This document shows, one piece after another, positions 12,435 through 24,864 of a stretch of 53,472 nt of DNA; within the stretch, counting starts at the first letter, position 1, and every line of letters begins with the position of its first letter. Under the pieces are notes generated by a model. It worked only from the letters and a program-made list of their open reading frames with translations. It did not search any database and had not been told where the DNA came from. Position numbers and translations under genes: made by a program. The stretch spans positions 661,892-715,363 of the forward strand of contig NW_019775980.1 of the NCBI RefSeq assembly GCF_001039355.2, in the 5' to 3' direction. This DNA comes from Lingula anatina. Lineage: Eukaryota; Brachiopoda; Lingulata; Lingulida; Lingulidae.

Positions 12435-14250
12435 AATACTAGCGCAGCAGCAGCGGACGAAGCCACAAAAGACCTTTAGATCTAAGAAATTTTCAATTCC
12501 TCATAGGAAAAAGAGTGATTATAATAAAAGCTATAAAACTGTAATGAAACAGAAAGTAAGAGTTATTTACCTTTCTCACACTGTAAAGCAGAGGACTGCG
12601 TGGAGGACTTCATTCACACCGGAAACTCAAGCAGGCGAATAAAATTGTGCGCATGTCGCTGCGGGAAAGAGGCTAAAATTTGTTTTCGTCTGTAGCCATC
12701 TTGAAATTTTCTTTTCGGAGTAGAGACGCTTTGAAATCTTTTTCATCGCTAAGTATTGTGATCTTAGGGAAACTTATTTTGGAGTGGTTCAGTTGCCTTT
12801 GGCATCAATCTAACAATAGAACATATTTTTTATCAAGTTTGAATTTGATAGAAAACGTTTACGGTCAGCAAAGCCGTCGGTTGTTCCAGCGTCAGGACAA
12901 CAAAAGATGGCTTGTGCTACTTTGAAAAGAAGTCTGGATTTTGATCCTCTACACAGTCCTAGAACTCCAAAACGCAGAAGATGTATACCAATGACAATGT
13001 CACCTACGACGCCTAACACAAAACAGCAGTGTAGCCAGTCGTCATTTTCTGATGTAGCCCCGAAAGTTACCCCAGGTGAGAAATCTTGAAAAGAATCGAG
13101 ATAAATGAAGCTTCTGACAATGTTTATGTTTTTGCAGTTCTTCATTTCAAATTACTGATTGACTTTGAGATTTTGTACAGTCTTGAAAATGTAACAAATA
13201 TAACTTAAAAATGTGACGTTGCTGTAAATATGTCTCAAAATTCTATACCAATGCAACTAACCTTTCCCTTTAATATGGGCACGATCATAATTATAGATAA
13301 TCAAGGAAGGTGATGGTTAGCCAAGAGGGAAGTTCTGCAGGGAGTTAAAAGTTTAAACACAGTGCAAGATGCATTTTAAATGTGGTGCTCGGTCTTATTA
13401 GGGAATTAGGTTGTTAACTAACAGATGGCACACTGTTTTGTATGTACAAAATGTCATGATTGAATCATATTCTACGACTACAGATGAATTTCCATCGGAA
13501 TACAAAATGTCATGCTTTTACAAGAAAGACCTACTTATAGGTATGGGTCATTGTAAAATGGCTTTCAGCTGGTAGTTCTCAACCTCTTACCTTCTCAAGT
13601 CACACATTGCCAAAAAACCAACCAGTTTTGCTATCAATAGTGCTTTGAATGAATTCAGACTAATTTGTGTTACTAAATATTCCCATGTTAATTAATCATA
13701 AGCCCCATCGCCATAGACTGATGATGTCTTAGAGTATGGGGTCATACGCTCATTGCTAAATCCATTGCTTACAATTCATACCAAGAAGTAGGTCAAAGTG
13801 TTACCGATTGGGAAATGAAATTCTGCATATTAACTTGTAAGGGAAGTTACTTGGCCCACATGATCTTGAATGCAACTTTGAATTTGTTTTCAAGGACCCC
13901 AAGGAAACTATTCAGATCTACTTCTTGCATTATAAAGTCAATTGAATTAGATAGTTTCATGGGCACATTCCCAATGAAGCTTTTGCTGTATATCAGATAA
14001 ACTGAATGACATGTCTCATCTAGCAGCTAGGGGTTGGCTCTCTTTCCAACCCGCTCAGCTTCTGGAAGTTTTTTTCAATTTGTTTTGAGTGCAACCGAAG
14101 TCAGTTACCTCCTAGCTGCTGGAGGAGGCATGTGATTCAGTTCAACTGATTGCATTGATCTACATAAAACGTGTATCATTGGGAACGTGCTCTGTGACTA
14201 CATTTTTGCAAATGGTAGATAGTTTATCTCACAGTGCTGTTGTTGGTTGG

Positions 14251-14252
<2 letters not shown>

Positions 14253-14284
<32 letters not shown>
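14253..14284. repeat. GT microsatellite, copy A
   Basis: A (GT)n run of about 16 units lies in akirin intron 1. The matching run in copy B (19629-19662) is about one unit longer, as expected for two alleles. Confidence 0.9.
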
Positions 14285-14288
<4 letters not shown>

Positions 14289-14549
14289 TGAGAAGATTAT
14301 TGGTTAACCGTTAGTAAAGAACTGATATCCCCTGGAATTGAGCAGATTTGCTGGCTGAACACTATTATAAAGTTATGTACATCTTTTGTATGTAAGCACC
14401 TATTTGCATATCAACAACATAAATAGGAGTGATAAGTGTCCATAATGCTATCTCATCTCAAGGATTGTGGTGTAATATTGGTAGATGAGGTGCATGATTG
14501 AATCAGGTGGGGTGCATGATTGAATTTCTCCCTCAGATATAAAGCCTTA

Positions 14550-14764
14550 CACCCCATTTCCATAGATTAGATCGACCTACTTTAGATCGACCTAACTCCC
14601 TGAGGGTTCACGCTAAATAGCTGTCAGCCGGGCGGACACGAAAGTGAATTACCCCCTTAAAGCTTGTAGTAGGCGGGACGGACATTTAAGTCAGATTATC
14701 TGAAAGTAATCTAGTGAGACTCCCCGCAGGGATAGATCGATCTAAAATCTATGGGAATAGAGCC
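14550..14764. mobile_element. Harbinger-like MITE, family A, copy in akirin intron 1 (copy A)
   Basis: This 215-bp relative of 7635-7840 has degenerate inverted ends (CCATAGATT / AATCTATGG core) and TTA on both sides. The same insertion is present in copy B, so it predates the divergence of the two haplotypes. Confidence 0.75.
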
Positions 14765-15104
14765 TTAGACAAGTTGGCTATAGGAATTTTTAAGCAGTTG
14801 CTTCGTGGTAAGGTCAGGAGCTTTATAGTCATTGTGAAAATGCAATTTTGAACTTTTATTCTTAAATGACTGTTGAAATTAGTATTACAGGAAACAAAAA
14901 GGTAATATAGTAAAAGTTCCACTCAGGTCTTCTGTTAACTGTTTATTATTAGGAGTATTAGTATTTTAATTTGATTTTTTATTTCAATTTTAGAGCAAAT
15001 AGCTGCCAACATTCAGGCAGAAATCAAACGTTTGCAGCACAGACGTCAGCTTCACATGCCCCCTAGTCCACCACCCAACACAATCCATGAACAGCCTGCT
15101 GACA

Positions 15105-15105
15105 N
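15105..15105. other. Single-N join between two haplotype copies
   Basis: The sequence passes from the middle of akirin exon 2 on the left to a SHPRH intron on the right, which is biologically implausible. The sequence to the right repeats what began at 9565. Confidence 0.9.
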
Positions 15106-15165
15106 TTTAACTTATAATAAAGACTGAACAGACATGCTGCAAAGATTTTTGCAGGGGTCACAAAC

Positions 15166-17327
15166 CTTCACATAACCAGTGGATGGTTCCATAGGAATTG
15201 GAGGGGGCAGGTCTGTCCTTGGATGGTTCAAGACACATGCCAGAACTTCTACTGTCTTCCCTAATCCCATCTCGTCTCCCAATATCCCACCAGGTGGAGA
15301 CACTACTGACATAGGTCTCCAGTTTATAACACTAGAACAAGAATTGGAGTTGCTTATATAATATATAACCTAGAAATTTATTAATAAGAACAAAAACTGA
15401 ACACATTTTCCCACTGGGGTGAGAACCAAAAATAGTATATGCTAAAGTGGACATACTACATGTACATGCAGTAATTTAGATTGTTGATATATAATATATA
15501 TGGCTAAACCTGCAATTCATATAGGTAATGTTAGTTCCCTCTATTTTAGTGATTAATCATAAACAACATTATCATGTACCGATTTACATTCTTGACTCTA
15601 ATTGTCTAAAATCATTCCTTTCACAAAAAGTCATGAACTTCATGAACTTTCTCACTGAAACTCTCCATGATATATATATATCCTCCCTATGTAGGAACTA
15701 TAGCTTTACTTATTTTCTACATGTTTCCTGTATGTACATATATATATATACAAATAAATAAATAAATAAATAAAAACTTACCAGCCACCCCATTTGTTGT
15801 AATATAATAATTTCCCATCACTGGTTTGGAGTTCTTCAAACAGGCAATGTAATTTGGCTGAAAGGACATAAATTAAAACATGTTTCAACAATCAAAATTT
15901 GTACTGTAAAAACAAACTGAAAAATTATTTTAAGTAACGACAAGTAAAAGATAACAGCACATTTTGCTTTACAGAGATGATAATGTAACACACCTACACA
16001 GTCATAAATTATTTAAAAAAAGTACTAAAACCAAAGAAAAAGTTAAACCTAAGATACAGTTAATAAAATAAAAAGGAAATTAACATAGTAAATGATTTAC
16101 TCTCAACTGGATCATTTTCCCTTCTGTATCTCTCTTTCTCTAACATCCACAGCACAGCATCTTTTTGATATTCCCGCAACACTGGTTTAAGACCAACATG
16201 CTGGACATCAAAACTGACTTGTCTTTTCTCCTTCTGGTGATAATTCTTAACTGTCCTAAATAAGCCATCAATATCATGTTTCTTCTGGAATGTATGTCCA
16301 AAATAATCTGAAATGAATGAATGAATGAATGAATGAATGAATAACTTATGGAATAGTAGAAAAAACATAAGATCCAGCAGGTCAATGAAACAATATATTT
16401 TCTGTGTAAAATTACTGTTTACTTGAAATATATCATATAACATAAAAGTTTAACAATGGTAGATATAAATTTGTTAAAATATGAGAAATACATCTTCATC
16501 ACCAGTATATCAAATGCAGTATATCAGACTTACTAAAAGTCAAATGCATGGATCAGGATTTTTTGTTTACCTTGAGTTCTAATTCCATAGAAATATTCTA
16601 TAACTTTTTCAATTGCTGTGGTCTTTCTTGATGAAGCACTTGTAGAGACTGTCTTCTCACTGGCAAAAGCCTGATTACTCAATCCAGACTCAAGCAAGTG
16701 AAGGCATATTTCTATCTCGCCGGTCACTGGATCGAAACTGTTGTAGACCAAAAGAAAACATTTGAGCTGTAGCCCTTTCAGTAATTCCTGTGTAAGATTC
16801 CCTGTATATACAGTATAAAATATCTGATTCTTATCACACGGAGATGAATTGGGCACAGAGGTTGACGGGCCTGGTTGAGATAGCTGGTCATCTTCAGTCT
16901 CAAAATATACAAAACTGCAACCTGGAATTTCACTAACATATAGCCAGAATTCTTCACTTTTTGGCAGTATATCTTCAATCTGGCATTGACTCTCTTGTGT
17001 TAGTTTAATTTTGAATGAACCAAGCAGACATGACCAAGCACTACCTTTCAAGCTAAAGGTATTCCTAACAGTCAAATAAAAATCACAATCATCTAAGTGC
17101 TTCTGTAGTTTTTGGTTAACAGTAGTCTGTGAAAGATGTGATGATTTTTTGAGATTGCAAGCAGTATCATCTGTTTCCTTACAAGTAATCTCTGATGCAC
17201 TGGTATAAGTGTCTGTTGACTGAATATCCACAGTTGGGGCTAGCATGTCCTGCATGTTCCACGAGAGACATTTTAGTTTCTTGGCATCAGTTTTATTTGG
17301 TTTACTTTGTTTCCTCTTACTGGACAT
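15166..17327 (-). pseudogene. Duplicate 5' part of SHPRH (exons 1-4), copy B
   Basis: Four intact exons repeat the SHPRH 5' end: 17327-16571, 16307-16101, 15857-15782 and 15331-15166. Their lengths (757, 207, 76 and 166 bp) equal those of copy A. The protein differs at a handful of sites; in exon 1 I see Cys/Tyr, Thr-Thr/Ser-Ala, Lys/Ile, Ser/Thr and Ser/Gly changes. No frame is broken. It ends at the N at 15105 and has no downstream exons of its own. It is most likely the alternative allele, not a second gene. Confidence 0.85.
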
Positions 17328-18273
17328 TTTTGTAAATATTGTACCAAATTGTTGTTGTACACAAATATTTAATCCCGTAAAAGCTCTTCCTGTCTTTATT
17401 CCAGCTTAACATCTAATGCTCTGAAATATAAGCATAAATGCAAAATTTTATCAAATATTTCAACTTGAACACTTCTTCGGATCTTTATGTCTACTATGTA
17501 TATAACGAAAAGGGTTTACACTTTTCTTTCTACATCTGAACTTGATAACTGGGTACAATAATTGTACTTTATTGTTAACGTAGTGGATAAATTTAGCTAC
17601 TGGCACGTAATAAAGCTACGTGTACCAGGCTGCACAATGGAGGATCACAACCAGATACCCGGTCACTGCTCCTGAATAAAAAGTGATTTCCCTTTTCGCT
17701 TTTGTCTCATTAAATACCTTGCATCTAAGAACGAAATCTAAGGCAGTAGCCTCCAAAATTGAGTGAGAGGTTGGTCTTAGCAAGCATTGCAGCAGTGCAA
17801 TAATGCTAGCGCAGCAGCAGCGGACGAAGCCACAAAAGACCTTTAGATCTAAGAAATTTTCAATTCCTCATAGGAAAAAGAGTGATTATAATAAAAGCTA
17901 TAAAACTGTAATGAAACAGAAAGTAAGAGTTATTTACCTTTCTCACATTGTAAAGCAGAGGACTGCGTGGAGGACTTCATTCACACCGGAAACTCAAGCA
18001 GGCGAATAAAATTGTGCGCATGTCGCTGCGGGAAAGAGGCTAAAATTTGTTTTCGTCTGTAGCCATCTTGAAATTTTCTTTTCGGAGTAGAGACGCTTTG
18101 AAATCTTTTTCATCGCTAAGTATTGTGATCTTAGGGAAACTTATTTTGGAGTGGTTCAGTTGCCTTTGGCATCAATCTAACAATAGAACATATTTTTTAT
18201 CAAGTTTGTATTTGATAGAAAACGTTTACGGTCAGCAAAGCCGTCGGTTGTTCCAGCGTCAGGACAACAAAAG
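17328..18273. promoter_or_regulatory. Divergent promoter region, copy B
   Basis: This is the second version of the SHPRH/akirin intergenic interval, 946 bp long. It keeps the YY1-like AGCCATCTTG at 18061-18070 but lacks the CRE-bearing block of copy A. Confidence 0.5.
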
Positions 18274-19626
18274 ATGGCTTGTGCTACTTTGAAAAGAAGT
18301 CTGGATTTTGATCCTCTACACAGTCCTAGAACTCCAAAACGCAGAAGATGTATACCAATGACAATGTCACCTACGACGCCTAACACAAAACAGCAGTGTA
18401 GCCAGTCGTCATTTTCTGATGTAGCCCCGAAAGTTACCCCAGGTGAGAAATCTTGAAAAGAATCGAGATAAATGAAGCTTCTGACAATGTTTATGTTTTT
18501 GCAGTTCTTCATTTCAAATTACTGATTGACTTTGAGATTTTGTACAGTCTTGAAAATGTAACAAATATAACTTAAAAATGTGACGTTGCTGTAAATATGT
18601 CTCAAAATTATGTACCAATGCAACTAACCTTTCCCTTTAATATGGGCACGATCATAATTATAGATAATCAAGGAAGGTGATGGTTAGCCAAGAGGGAAGT
18701 TCTGCAGGGAGTTAAAAGTTTAAACACAGTGCAAGATGCATTTTAAATGTGGTGCTCGGTCTTATTAGGGAATTAGGTTGTTAACTAACAGATGGCACAC
18801 TGTTTTGTATGTACAAAATGTCATGATTGAATCATATTCTACGACTACAGATGAATTTCCATCGGAATACAAAATGTCATGCTTATACAAGAAAGACCTA
18901 CTTATAGGTATGGGTCATTGTAAAATGGCTTTCAGCTGGCAGTTCTCAACCTCTTACCTTCTCAAGTCACACATTGCCAAAAAACCAACCAGTTTTGCTA
19001 TCAATAGTGCTTTGAATGAATTCAGACTAATTTGTGTTACTAAATATTCCCACGTTAATTAATCATAAGCCCCATCGCCATAGACTGATGATGTCTTAGA
19101 GTATGGGGTCATACGCTCATTGCTAAATCCATTGCTTACAATTCATACCAAGAAGTAGGTCAAAGTGTTACCGATTGGGAAATGAAATTCTGCATATTAA
19201 CTTGTAAGGGAAGTTACTTGGCCCACATGATCTTGAATGCAACTTTGAATTTGTTTTCAAGGACCCCAAGGAAACTATTCAGATCTACTTCTTGCATTAT
19301 AAAGTCAATTGAATTAGATAGTTTCAATTGGTATATGGGCACATTCCCAATGAAGCTTTTGCTGTATATCAGATAAACTGAATGACATGTCTCATCTAGC
19401 AGCTAGGGGTTGGCTCTCTTTCCAACCCGCTCAGCTTCTGGAAGTTTTTTTCAATTTGTTTTGAGTGCAACTGAAGTCAGTTACCTCCTAGCTGCTGGAG
19501 GAGGCATGTGATTCAGTTCAACTGATTGCATTGATCTACATAAAACGTGTATCATTGGGAATGTGCTCTGTGACTACATTTTTGCAAATGGTAGATAGTT
19601 TATCTCACAGTGCTGTTGTTGGTTGG

Positions 19627-19666
<40 letters not shown>

Positions 19667-21259
19667 TGAGAAGATTATTGGTTAACCGTTAGTAAAGAAC
19701 TGATATCCCCTGGAATTGAGCAGATTTGCTGGCTGAACACTATTATAAAGTTATGTACATCTTTTGTATGTAAGCACCTATTTGCATATCAACAACATAA
19801 ATAGGAGTGATAAGTGTCCATAATGCTATCTCATCTCAAGGATTGTGGTGTAATATTGGTAGATGAGGTGCATGATTGAATCAGGTGGGGTGCATGATTG
19901 AATTTCTCCCTCAGATATAAAGCCTTACACCCCATTTCCATAGATTAGATCGACCTACTTTAGATCGACCTAACTCCCTGGGGGTTCACGCTAAATAGCT
20001 GTCAGCCGGGCGGACACGAAAGTGAATTACCCCCTTAAAGCTTGTAGTAGGCGGGGCGGACATTTAAGTCAGATTATCTGAAAGTAATCTAGTGAGACTC
20101 CCCGCAGGGATAGATCGATCTAAAATCTATGGGAATAGAGCCTTAGACAAGTTGGCTATAGGAATTTTTAAGCAGTTGCTTCGTGGTGAGGTCAGGAGCT
20201 TTATAGTCATTGTGAAAATGCAATTTTGAACTTTTATTCTTAAATGACTGTTGAAATTAGTATTACAGGAAACAAAAAGGTAATATAGTAAAAGTTCCAC
20301 TCAGGTCTTCTGTTAACTGTTTATTATTAGTAGTATTAGTATTTTAATTTGATTTTTTATTTCAATTTTAGAGCAAATAGCTGCCAACATTCAGGCAGAA
20401 ATCAAACGTTTGCAGCACAGACGTCAGCTTCACATGCCGCCTAGTCCACCACCTAACACAATCCATGAACAGCCTGCTGATAGCACACATCAGGACCAGG
20501 ACGCCTCTGTGCAATCATCCTCCACATATTTCAATGCCCTTTCCCCAAGTAAGAAGGAAGTGCCTCTCTTCACTTTCAAACAAGTCAGCTTAATATGTGA
20601 TAGAATGCTCAAAGAAAGGGAAGCCCAAATCAGAGAAGAATATGACAAAGTTCTCACTTGTAAAATGGCGGGTAAGTTTTGAAAATCCCTTGATTTTTTT
20701 TTTTTTTGTCAGTTTAATATATGATATAGTCCTTAAATACAATTCTTTTTAAACATATATTCCTGTGTATTTAGTATTTATGGCTTTTGTCTATTTTCTT
20801 TACAAAGATTGATCATGTGTGCCCAAGTTTATTGTTCACATACAAGTATATCAATATTTAATGTGAGGGAAATGTCTATATAATAATATAGTTACAGAGA
20901 AGTGATGGAGTAGACCAAAAATCATGTTACTTCCTGTAGATCTCATTTACTGAAAATAATATATTCCTTGTAAATATATATTTTTTTATTATTTCAGAAC
21001 AATATGAAGCTTTCCTGAAATTCAATCATGATCAAATCCAACGGCGATTTGTAGAACAGCCCGTAAGCTGTAAGTTCAGTTTGATGTTTTTACTGGTTAA
21101 TGTTATAATAACTACATGTACTTAACTGTTTCATATTAAATGCTAAATTGTAATGGGAGATAAACAGTGAACAGTGAGGTGCAAAATGAAGTTTCATTAG
21201 TGTATAATTTGACAGAATGTATTATTTCTTCTATTTTTTTCTTTACAGATGTGTCATAA
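18274..21259 (+). CDS. akirin: Akirin, complete
   Basis: Akirins are small conserved nuclear cofactors that link transcription factors to chromatin remodellers in innate immune and muscle gene expression. Four exons join in frame: 18274-18442, 20372-20671, 20998-21069 and 21249-21259. The total is 552 nt, 183 residues plus stop, close to vertebrate akirins (about 190-200). The N-terminus [15 protein letters not shown] is diagnostic. A nuclear localisation signal PKRRR lies at residues 21-25. The conserved C-terminal block includes PLFTFKQV, a [11 protein letters not shown]-like helix and EEYD. The protein ends SYVS, the family hallmark; only the last 11 coding bases are in exon 4. The gene is divergent from SHPRH. 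A truncated allelic copy is at 12907-15104. Confidence 0.95.
19629..19662. repeat. GT microsatellite, copy B
   Basis: A (GT)17 run in akirin intron 1, the allelic partner of 14253-14284. Confidence 0.9.
19928..20142. mobile_element. Harbinger-like MITE, family A, copy in akirin intron 1 (copy B)
   Basis: This is the same insertion as 14550-14764 in the other haplotype copy, with TTA on both sides and 215 bp long. Only a few bases differ between the two. Confidence 0.75.
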
Positions 21260-22974
21260 GACAAATCTAATCTCGCAGAAGCAGGGAGGAATCACCAGGT
21301 GCTAAATATTCCTTAAAAACTATAACTTTTATTCATATCTGATGGAGGAAAGGACCTTTGATCAGTTTTTATGAAATGGAAAAAAAAAAACATTTGAAGT
21401 TTTTTTTTAAGACAGGAAAAGAATCCACTTGTAACCAACAGACTTGATGTACACAATGTGGAAATGCATGTTGCTTTTAATCTTTGTTCGTATTCTCGCA
21501 AAAGAAACAAGTATGGACCAAAAATGACCATAAAGAATGGTTAGTGTATATAAGATTGTAGTATAAAGGATGAAAGTGATCATTTTGATGAAATAGCATT
21601 TTAGGATTTTTGAAGTAAGCAGCGTTATGATGCAGGTTATTGGGGGCTTATTCAGTTCATTTCATTTAAGACTAGTTGGAAAAAGCAATTATATTGTTTT
21701 TAGTTGTTCTTAGACTTGTTTCATATTGAAAACATGTTTCACACTGATCTGGATTTATTTTTAAATGACTGATTTCTGGAACAGTGTTTGGTGTTACAAA
21801 GTCACTTATACAAAGTGATAAATTCTCTCCTCTGATGTAATTCTCATATTAAAAAAAAATTTTAATGCATATCTGGTGAATCATTTGTTACTAACAATAA
21901 GTCAGTCAAAGTTTTTGGACTGATTATTTTAAATACAGTGCTCTAAAGCTACACTTCACTTGTATTAATTGATGGTTTCAAGAAGAAATGTTTTGTATTG
22001 GTCAAATTTCAGTTATGGCACTTAATTAAGAAGTAGCGTAAACAGTAGAACTTTAAAAGATATCTATTGAAAAAAATATTTTTGATGTGCATTCCAGCAG
22101 AAATGGTGAGGGGGAATTATTTTTCATGTGCAAAGATTAATTTCTTATATTATCCACCTGCAAATAGACCCCACTCTGTCTTCACTGGGATTGCATTGAT
22201 AAGATATTTTTCAAAGTATATGCCTGAGTGAGGCATATCGAATATGTATTTTAGTAGCAGTGTATGATTAGCTTTTGTAGTTTCAGAGATATTGAGCATC
22301 ACTGCTTATTGGTGCACTAAAAATGCAAGTAGTACTGCATCACTACCTTTCCTGTCTTAGGGCTAGCAGTAATGGAGCTAAAACCATGCACTGTAGACTT
22401 AATGCTCTAAGATGATGTTACCCATCTTCTAATGTTAGGGCCTAGTCATTAATTTTGTGATTTACAGCCTTTGAGTTTGGAATTCTGGCATCATCAGGAC
22501 AAAAAATGTGAATTCATCTGAATGTTGTAGAAAATTATGCAAAATCTATAGTTGTTGAAAGTGCCTGGTTAAAATATTTGGCTTCGAAATGACTATGATT
22601 ATTAATCTACAAGTTAAACACTGGTTTTAGGACAGTGATTGCGTTATAGGTTTTCCAGTTTTATAAGCATTTGTCATTAGGTTTTCATTGCTTTCTACGT
22701 AGGATTTTCAGGGTATTCGCACAATTTCAGTCATAAGTGCTTACCAGAGACCTGTTTCATGAAGCCTTAGCCTGTTACAGGGTTGGTTTGCCTTATCAAC
22801 AATTTAAATGCACATAAAGATTGGTTGAACAACAATGTGTCCCCAATCTTTCGCTATCAAGTGTTTTGAACCATCCCTGGACCTGTTGTTTTTTTTTTTT
22901 TTTTCAGATTGAAATCTTTTGTTAACAATGTCACTGAAACTGCAGATAACAGAAAAATATTTGTTATAAATAAA
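21260..22974 (+). other. Probable akirin 3' untranslated region
   Basis: About 1.7 kb of AT-rich DNA without coding potential follows the akirin stop. It ends in the first strong AATAAA at 22969-22974, which is followed by a T-rich/GT-containing stretch. A single long 3' UTR is the simplest reading; a shorter one cannot be excluded. Confidence 0.5.
22969..22974 (+). terminator. Akirin poly(A) signal
   Basis: The canonical AATAAA hexamer lies about 1.7 kb after the akirin stop codon, with T-rich sequence downstream. Confidence 0.5.
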
Positions 22975-24488
22975 GTCGTTTCTTCAATACTTGTTGCTTA
23001 TATTTAGTTGAGATTCTGTTGCAATTTTTTTTTTAAATTGTCTTCAAGTTTTTATTAAAAATGATAAAACCTCTTGTGCGACCTGTGAAATAAGTGTACT
23101 TTTCAGAATTTTTGGAATCGCCTGTAGCTTCTGTGCTGTCACAAATGATTAAGCCTAAAAGATCTGAGTGGCAGGTTCTCAATTTGGCAAAAAATGCTCC
23201 ATTTAAATACGATCTTTTAAGCACTTTTCCTTAAGTGTAGGCCTTATCATTTTGTCTTTTTTATTTGTCAAAAAAAAAAAAAAAATTTCAGCCAAATGCG
23301 TTTTGCAAAGAAAGTTTCAAAGGGGTTGCTCACTATCTCTTACTAGGTTTTCTGATGAACTGAATATTCAAGTAATAGAAACAAACATAAAACATTGCTC
23401 TAAACTAACTGTGCAAATTAGAAAGGTAACAAAAAAGCAACAAATACTTCAACTGTGGCGACGGGAATAACAAAATCTGCAGAACAATATGTTGATTCAC
23501 AGAATGGCAAGAGTGGACCATGCATGCAATCTTGTAATTGAGATAAAACGTTAAAAATTTGCCAGTTTAATAATTGGATAACTGCAATTAAAAATAAGAC
23601 AGGGCTGGATTTGCAAATTTGTTAGGTAAAGCCTCAGATAAGATCTGTCATTACCCGTGTGCACCTATGATATAAGTGCCCCAGGCTGCAATTCAGCTGG
23701 ACACAAGCAAAACCTAATGAACTCTTCAAAGGATTGCTCAAATTATTAGAGCGAATTTTGTTGGTTGAGAACAAACTGTTAATTGCAGTAGCTGTGAACC
23801 CGCAAACGTCATTAAGAGGGCAAGGTCGATTTGTCCAGGTATATTAATACGCGAACTAATATGTTGCACAGTTAAAATATTAATCGTATGCGATCAATAT
23901 TCTTTCAAATATTTGTTCATATCATTATATTCTGTATGAATTGTGACACAGCATAAAAGAAGGGCACTCTTTGAAGGAACTATTTATTTAGGGCACGATT
24001 TTTCACGTGGGTGTAGTACAACCAATTACCGGCTCACCTGTTTAGCGAACGACGGCCTAATCTACCACCCTAATCGGCATTAAAAACAGTTAAACTTGGT
24101 AAGTATTAAGTCACGGCAAGAGAGTGGTGTTCATGAGTAAAATAGACTTTACAGTTGCATAGTTTACACTTCGTCTCGCTGACCACTGAAAGTGAAGTTG
24201 GTTCTGAATAATGTCATCAATGACTGAACTTCCTGATTAAGTGATTTCTAGTGAAAAGTCAACAGTTACACATTCTCATATTGCGACAAACAATTGGGTG
24301 GGTACAGCGCGTGAAAGAATGCACCACGCCTTTTATTTAACATGTTTATAGACTGCAAAATGCGTCATCTTTGATAATAGATAGATCTAAGAATTTTGTT
24401 CAATGTGGGTTTGGTTTGATTATCCTCATTCATTCAATTGTGTGTCTTTGTTTAATATAGAAACACAGTGTAATATGTGAAGACAGTG

Positions 24489-24492
<4 letters not shown>

Positions 24493-24558
<66 letters not shown>
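24493..24558. repeat. TA microsatellite
   Basis: About 33 TA units are almost uninterrupted, flanked by TATG. Any reading frame through it (alternating Tyr-Ile) is an artefact. Confidence 0.95.
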
Positions 24559-24563
<5 letters not shown>

Positions 24564-24837
24564 TTGCTCTTTTATAAGGCATTTCATGGAAACAAATATT
24601 TTAAACAAACTTAGATGCAGTACCAATAGAATTACTCAGCTATATGCCAGTACTTTTTAGGTAACTTGTGATTATTCATTATTGCCTTGGAATAAGCCAC
24701 TTTTGTTTAAGCGAATATTAAACCATGACCAAATGAGATTATTAACAGCATAATATATTGTTCAGTAATTTTGTTTGCACATATGTCTCATTCTAAGAAA
24801 GCCCCTTATCAAGGTCCTGCTCAGGGGCGGATTTAGG

Positions 24838-24864
24838 CCGTCTTCTGGGTCTTCCAGAAGACGG
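24838..24864. other. Perfect 11-bp hairpin
   Basis: CCGTCTTCTGG and its exact complement CCAGAAGACGG are separated by five bases; an outer G-T wobble and a G-C pair extend the stem to 13. A looser repeat of the GGAAGAC core follows at 24908 and 24952. It may be the core of a degraded inverted-repeat transposon. Confidence 0.6.

Larger units (their letters stand above)
11787..12906. promoter_or_regulatory. Shared head-to-head promoter region of SHPRH and akirin (copy A)
   Basis: The SHPRH start codon (11786, minus) and the akirin start codon (12907, plus) are 1.1 kb apart and divergent. The interval is richer in CpG than its surroundings near 12270-12310. It contains a perfect CRE palindrome TGACGTCA at 12278-12285, an adjacent RFX-like half site TAGCAAC, and AGCCATCTTG (YY1-type) at 12694-12703. 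The last of these is also present in copy B at 18061-18070. A single N lies at 12434. The sites are read by eye from known motif consensus; bidirectional promoter function is inferred from the layout. Confidence 0.55.
9565..15104. repeat. 5.5-kb duplicated segment, copy A (SHPRH exons 4-1 and akirin exons 1-2)
   Basis: This segment is nearly identical, and collinear in order and orientation, to 15106 through about 20483. Differences are scattered SNPs, microsatellite length and a few short indels. Copy A stops in the middle of akirin exon 2 at the N at 15105. Copy B restarts just downstream (in minus sense) of SHPRH exon 4. The breakpoints fit two overlapping haplotype contigs placed end to end rather than a genomic tandem duplication. 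Confidence 0.9.
12907..15104 (+). pseudogene. Akirin copy A, truncated at assembly join
   Basis: Exon 1 (12907-13075, 169 bp) encodes the same 56 residues as the copy at 18274. Exon 2 begins at 14994 after a good acceptor but is cut at 15104 by the N, after roughly one third of its length. Exons 3 and 4 are absent. The most likely explanation is the end of a haplotype contig. Typed here as a broken copy for annotation purposes, it is probably not a biological pseudogene. Confidence 0.85.
15106..20483. repeat. Duplicated segment, copy B
   Basis: This is the counterpart of 9565-15104. It lacks about 170 bp of the promoter interval that copy A has around 12263-12433. It carries a 9-bp insertion near 19326 relative to copy A. 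Its right end runs on through the complete akirin gene, so copy B is the better template for akirin, and copy A plus its left flank is the better template for SHPRH. Confidence 0.9.

Noticed and set aside
12361-12642. Open frame in the SHPRH/akirin promoter interval
   Set aside because: It crosses an N, has no family resemblance and is not preserved in copy B, where the upstream part is absent.
9565-20483. True tandem gene duplication of SHPRH 5' and akirin
   Set aside because: Breakpoints coincide with an N and lie inside an exon, and the copies differ as alleles do; kept only as an assembly finding.
24426-24626. Minus-strand frame with long Tyr-Ile repeats
   Set aside because: It is the translation of the TA microsatellite.
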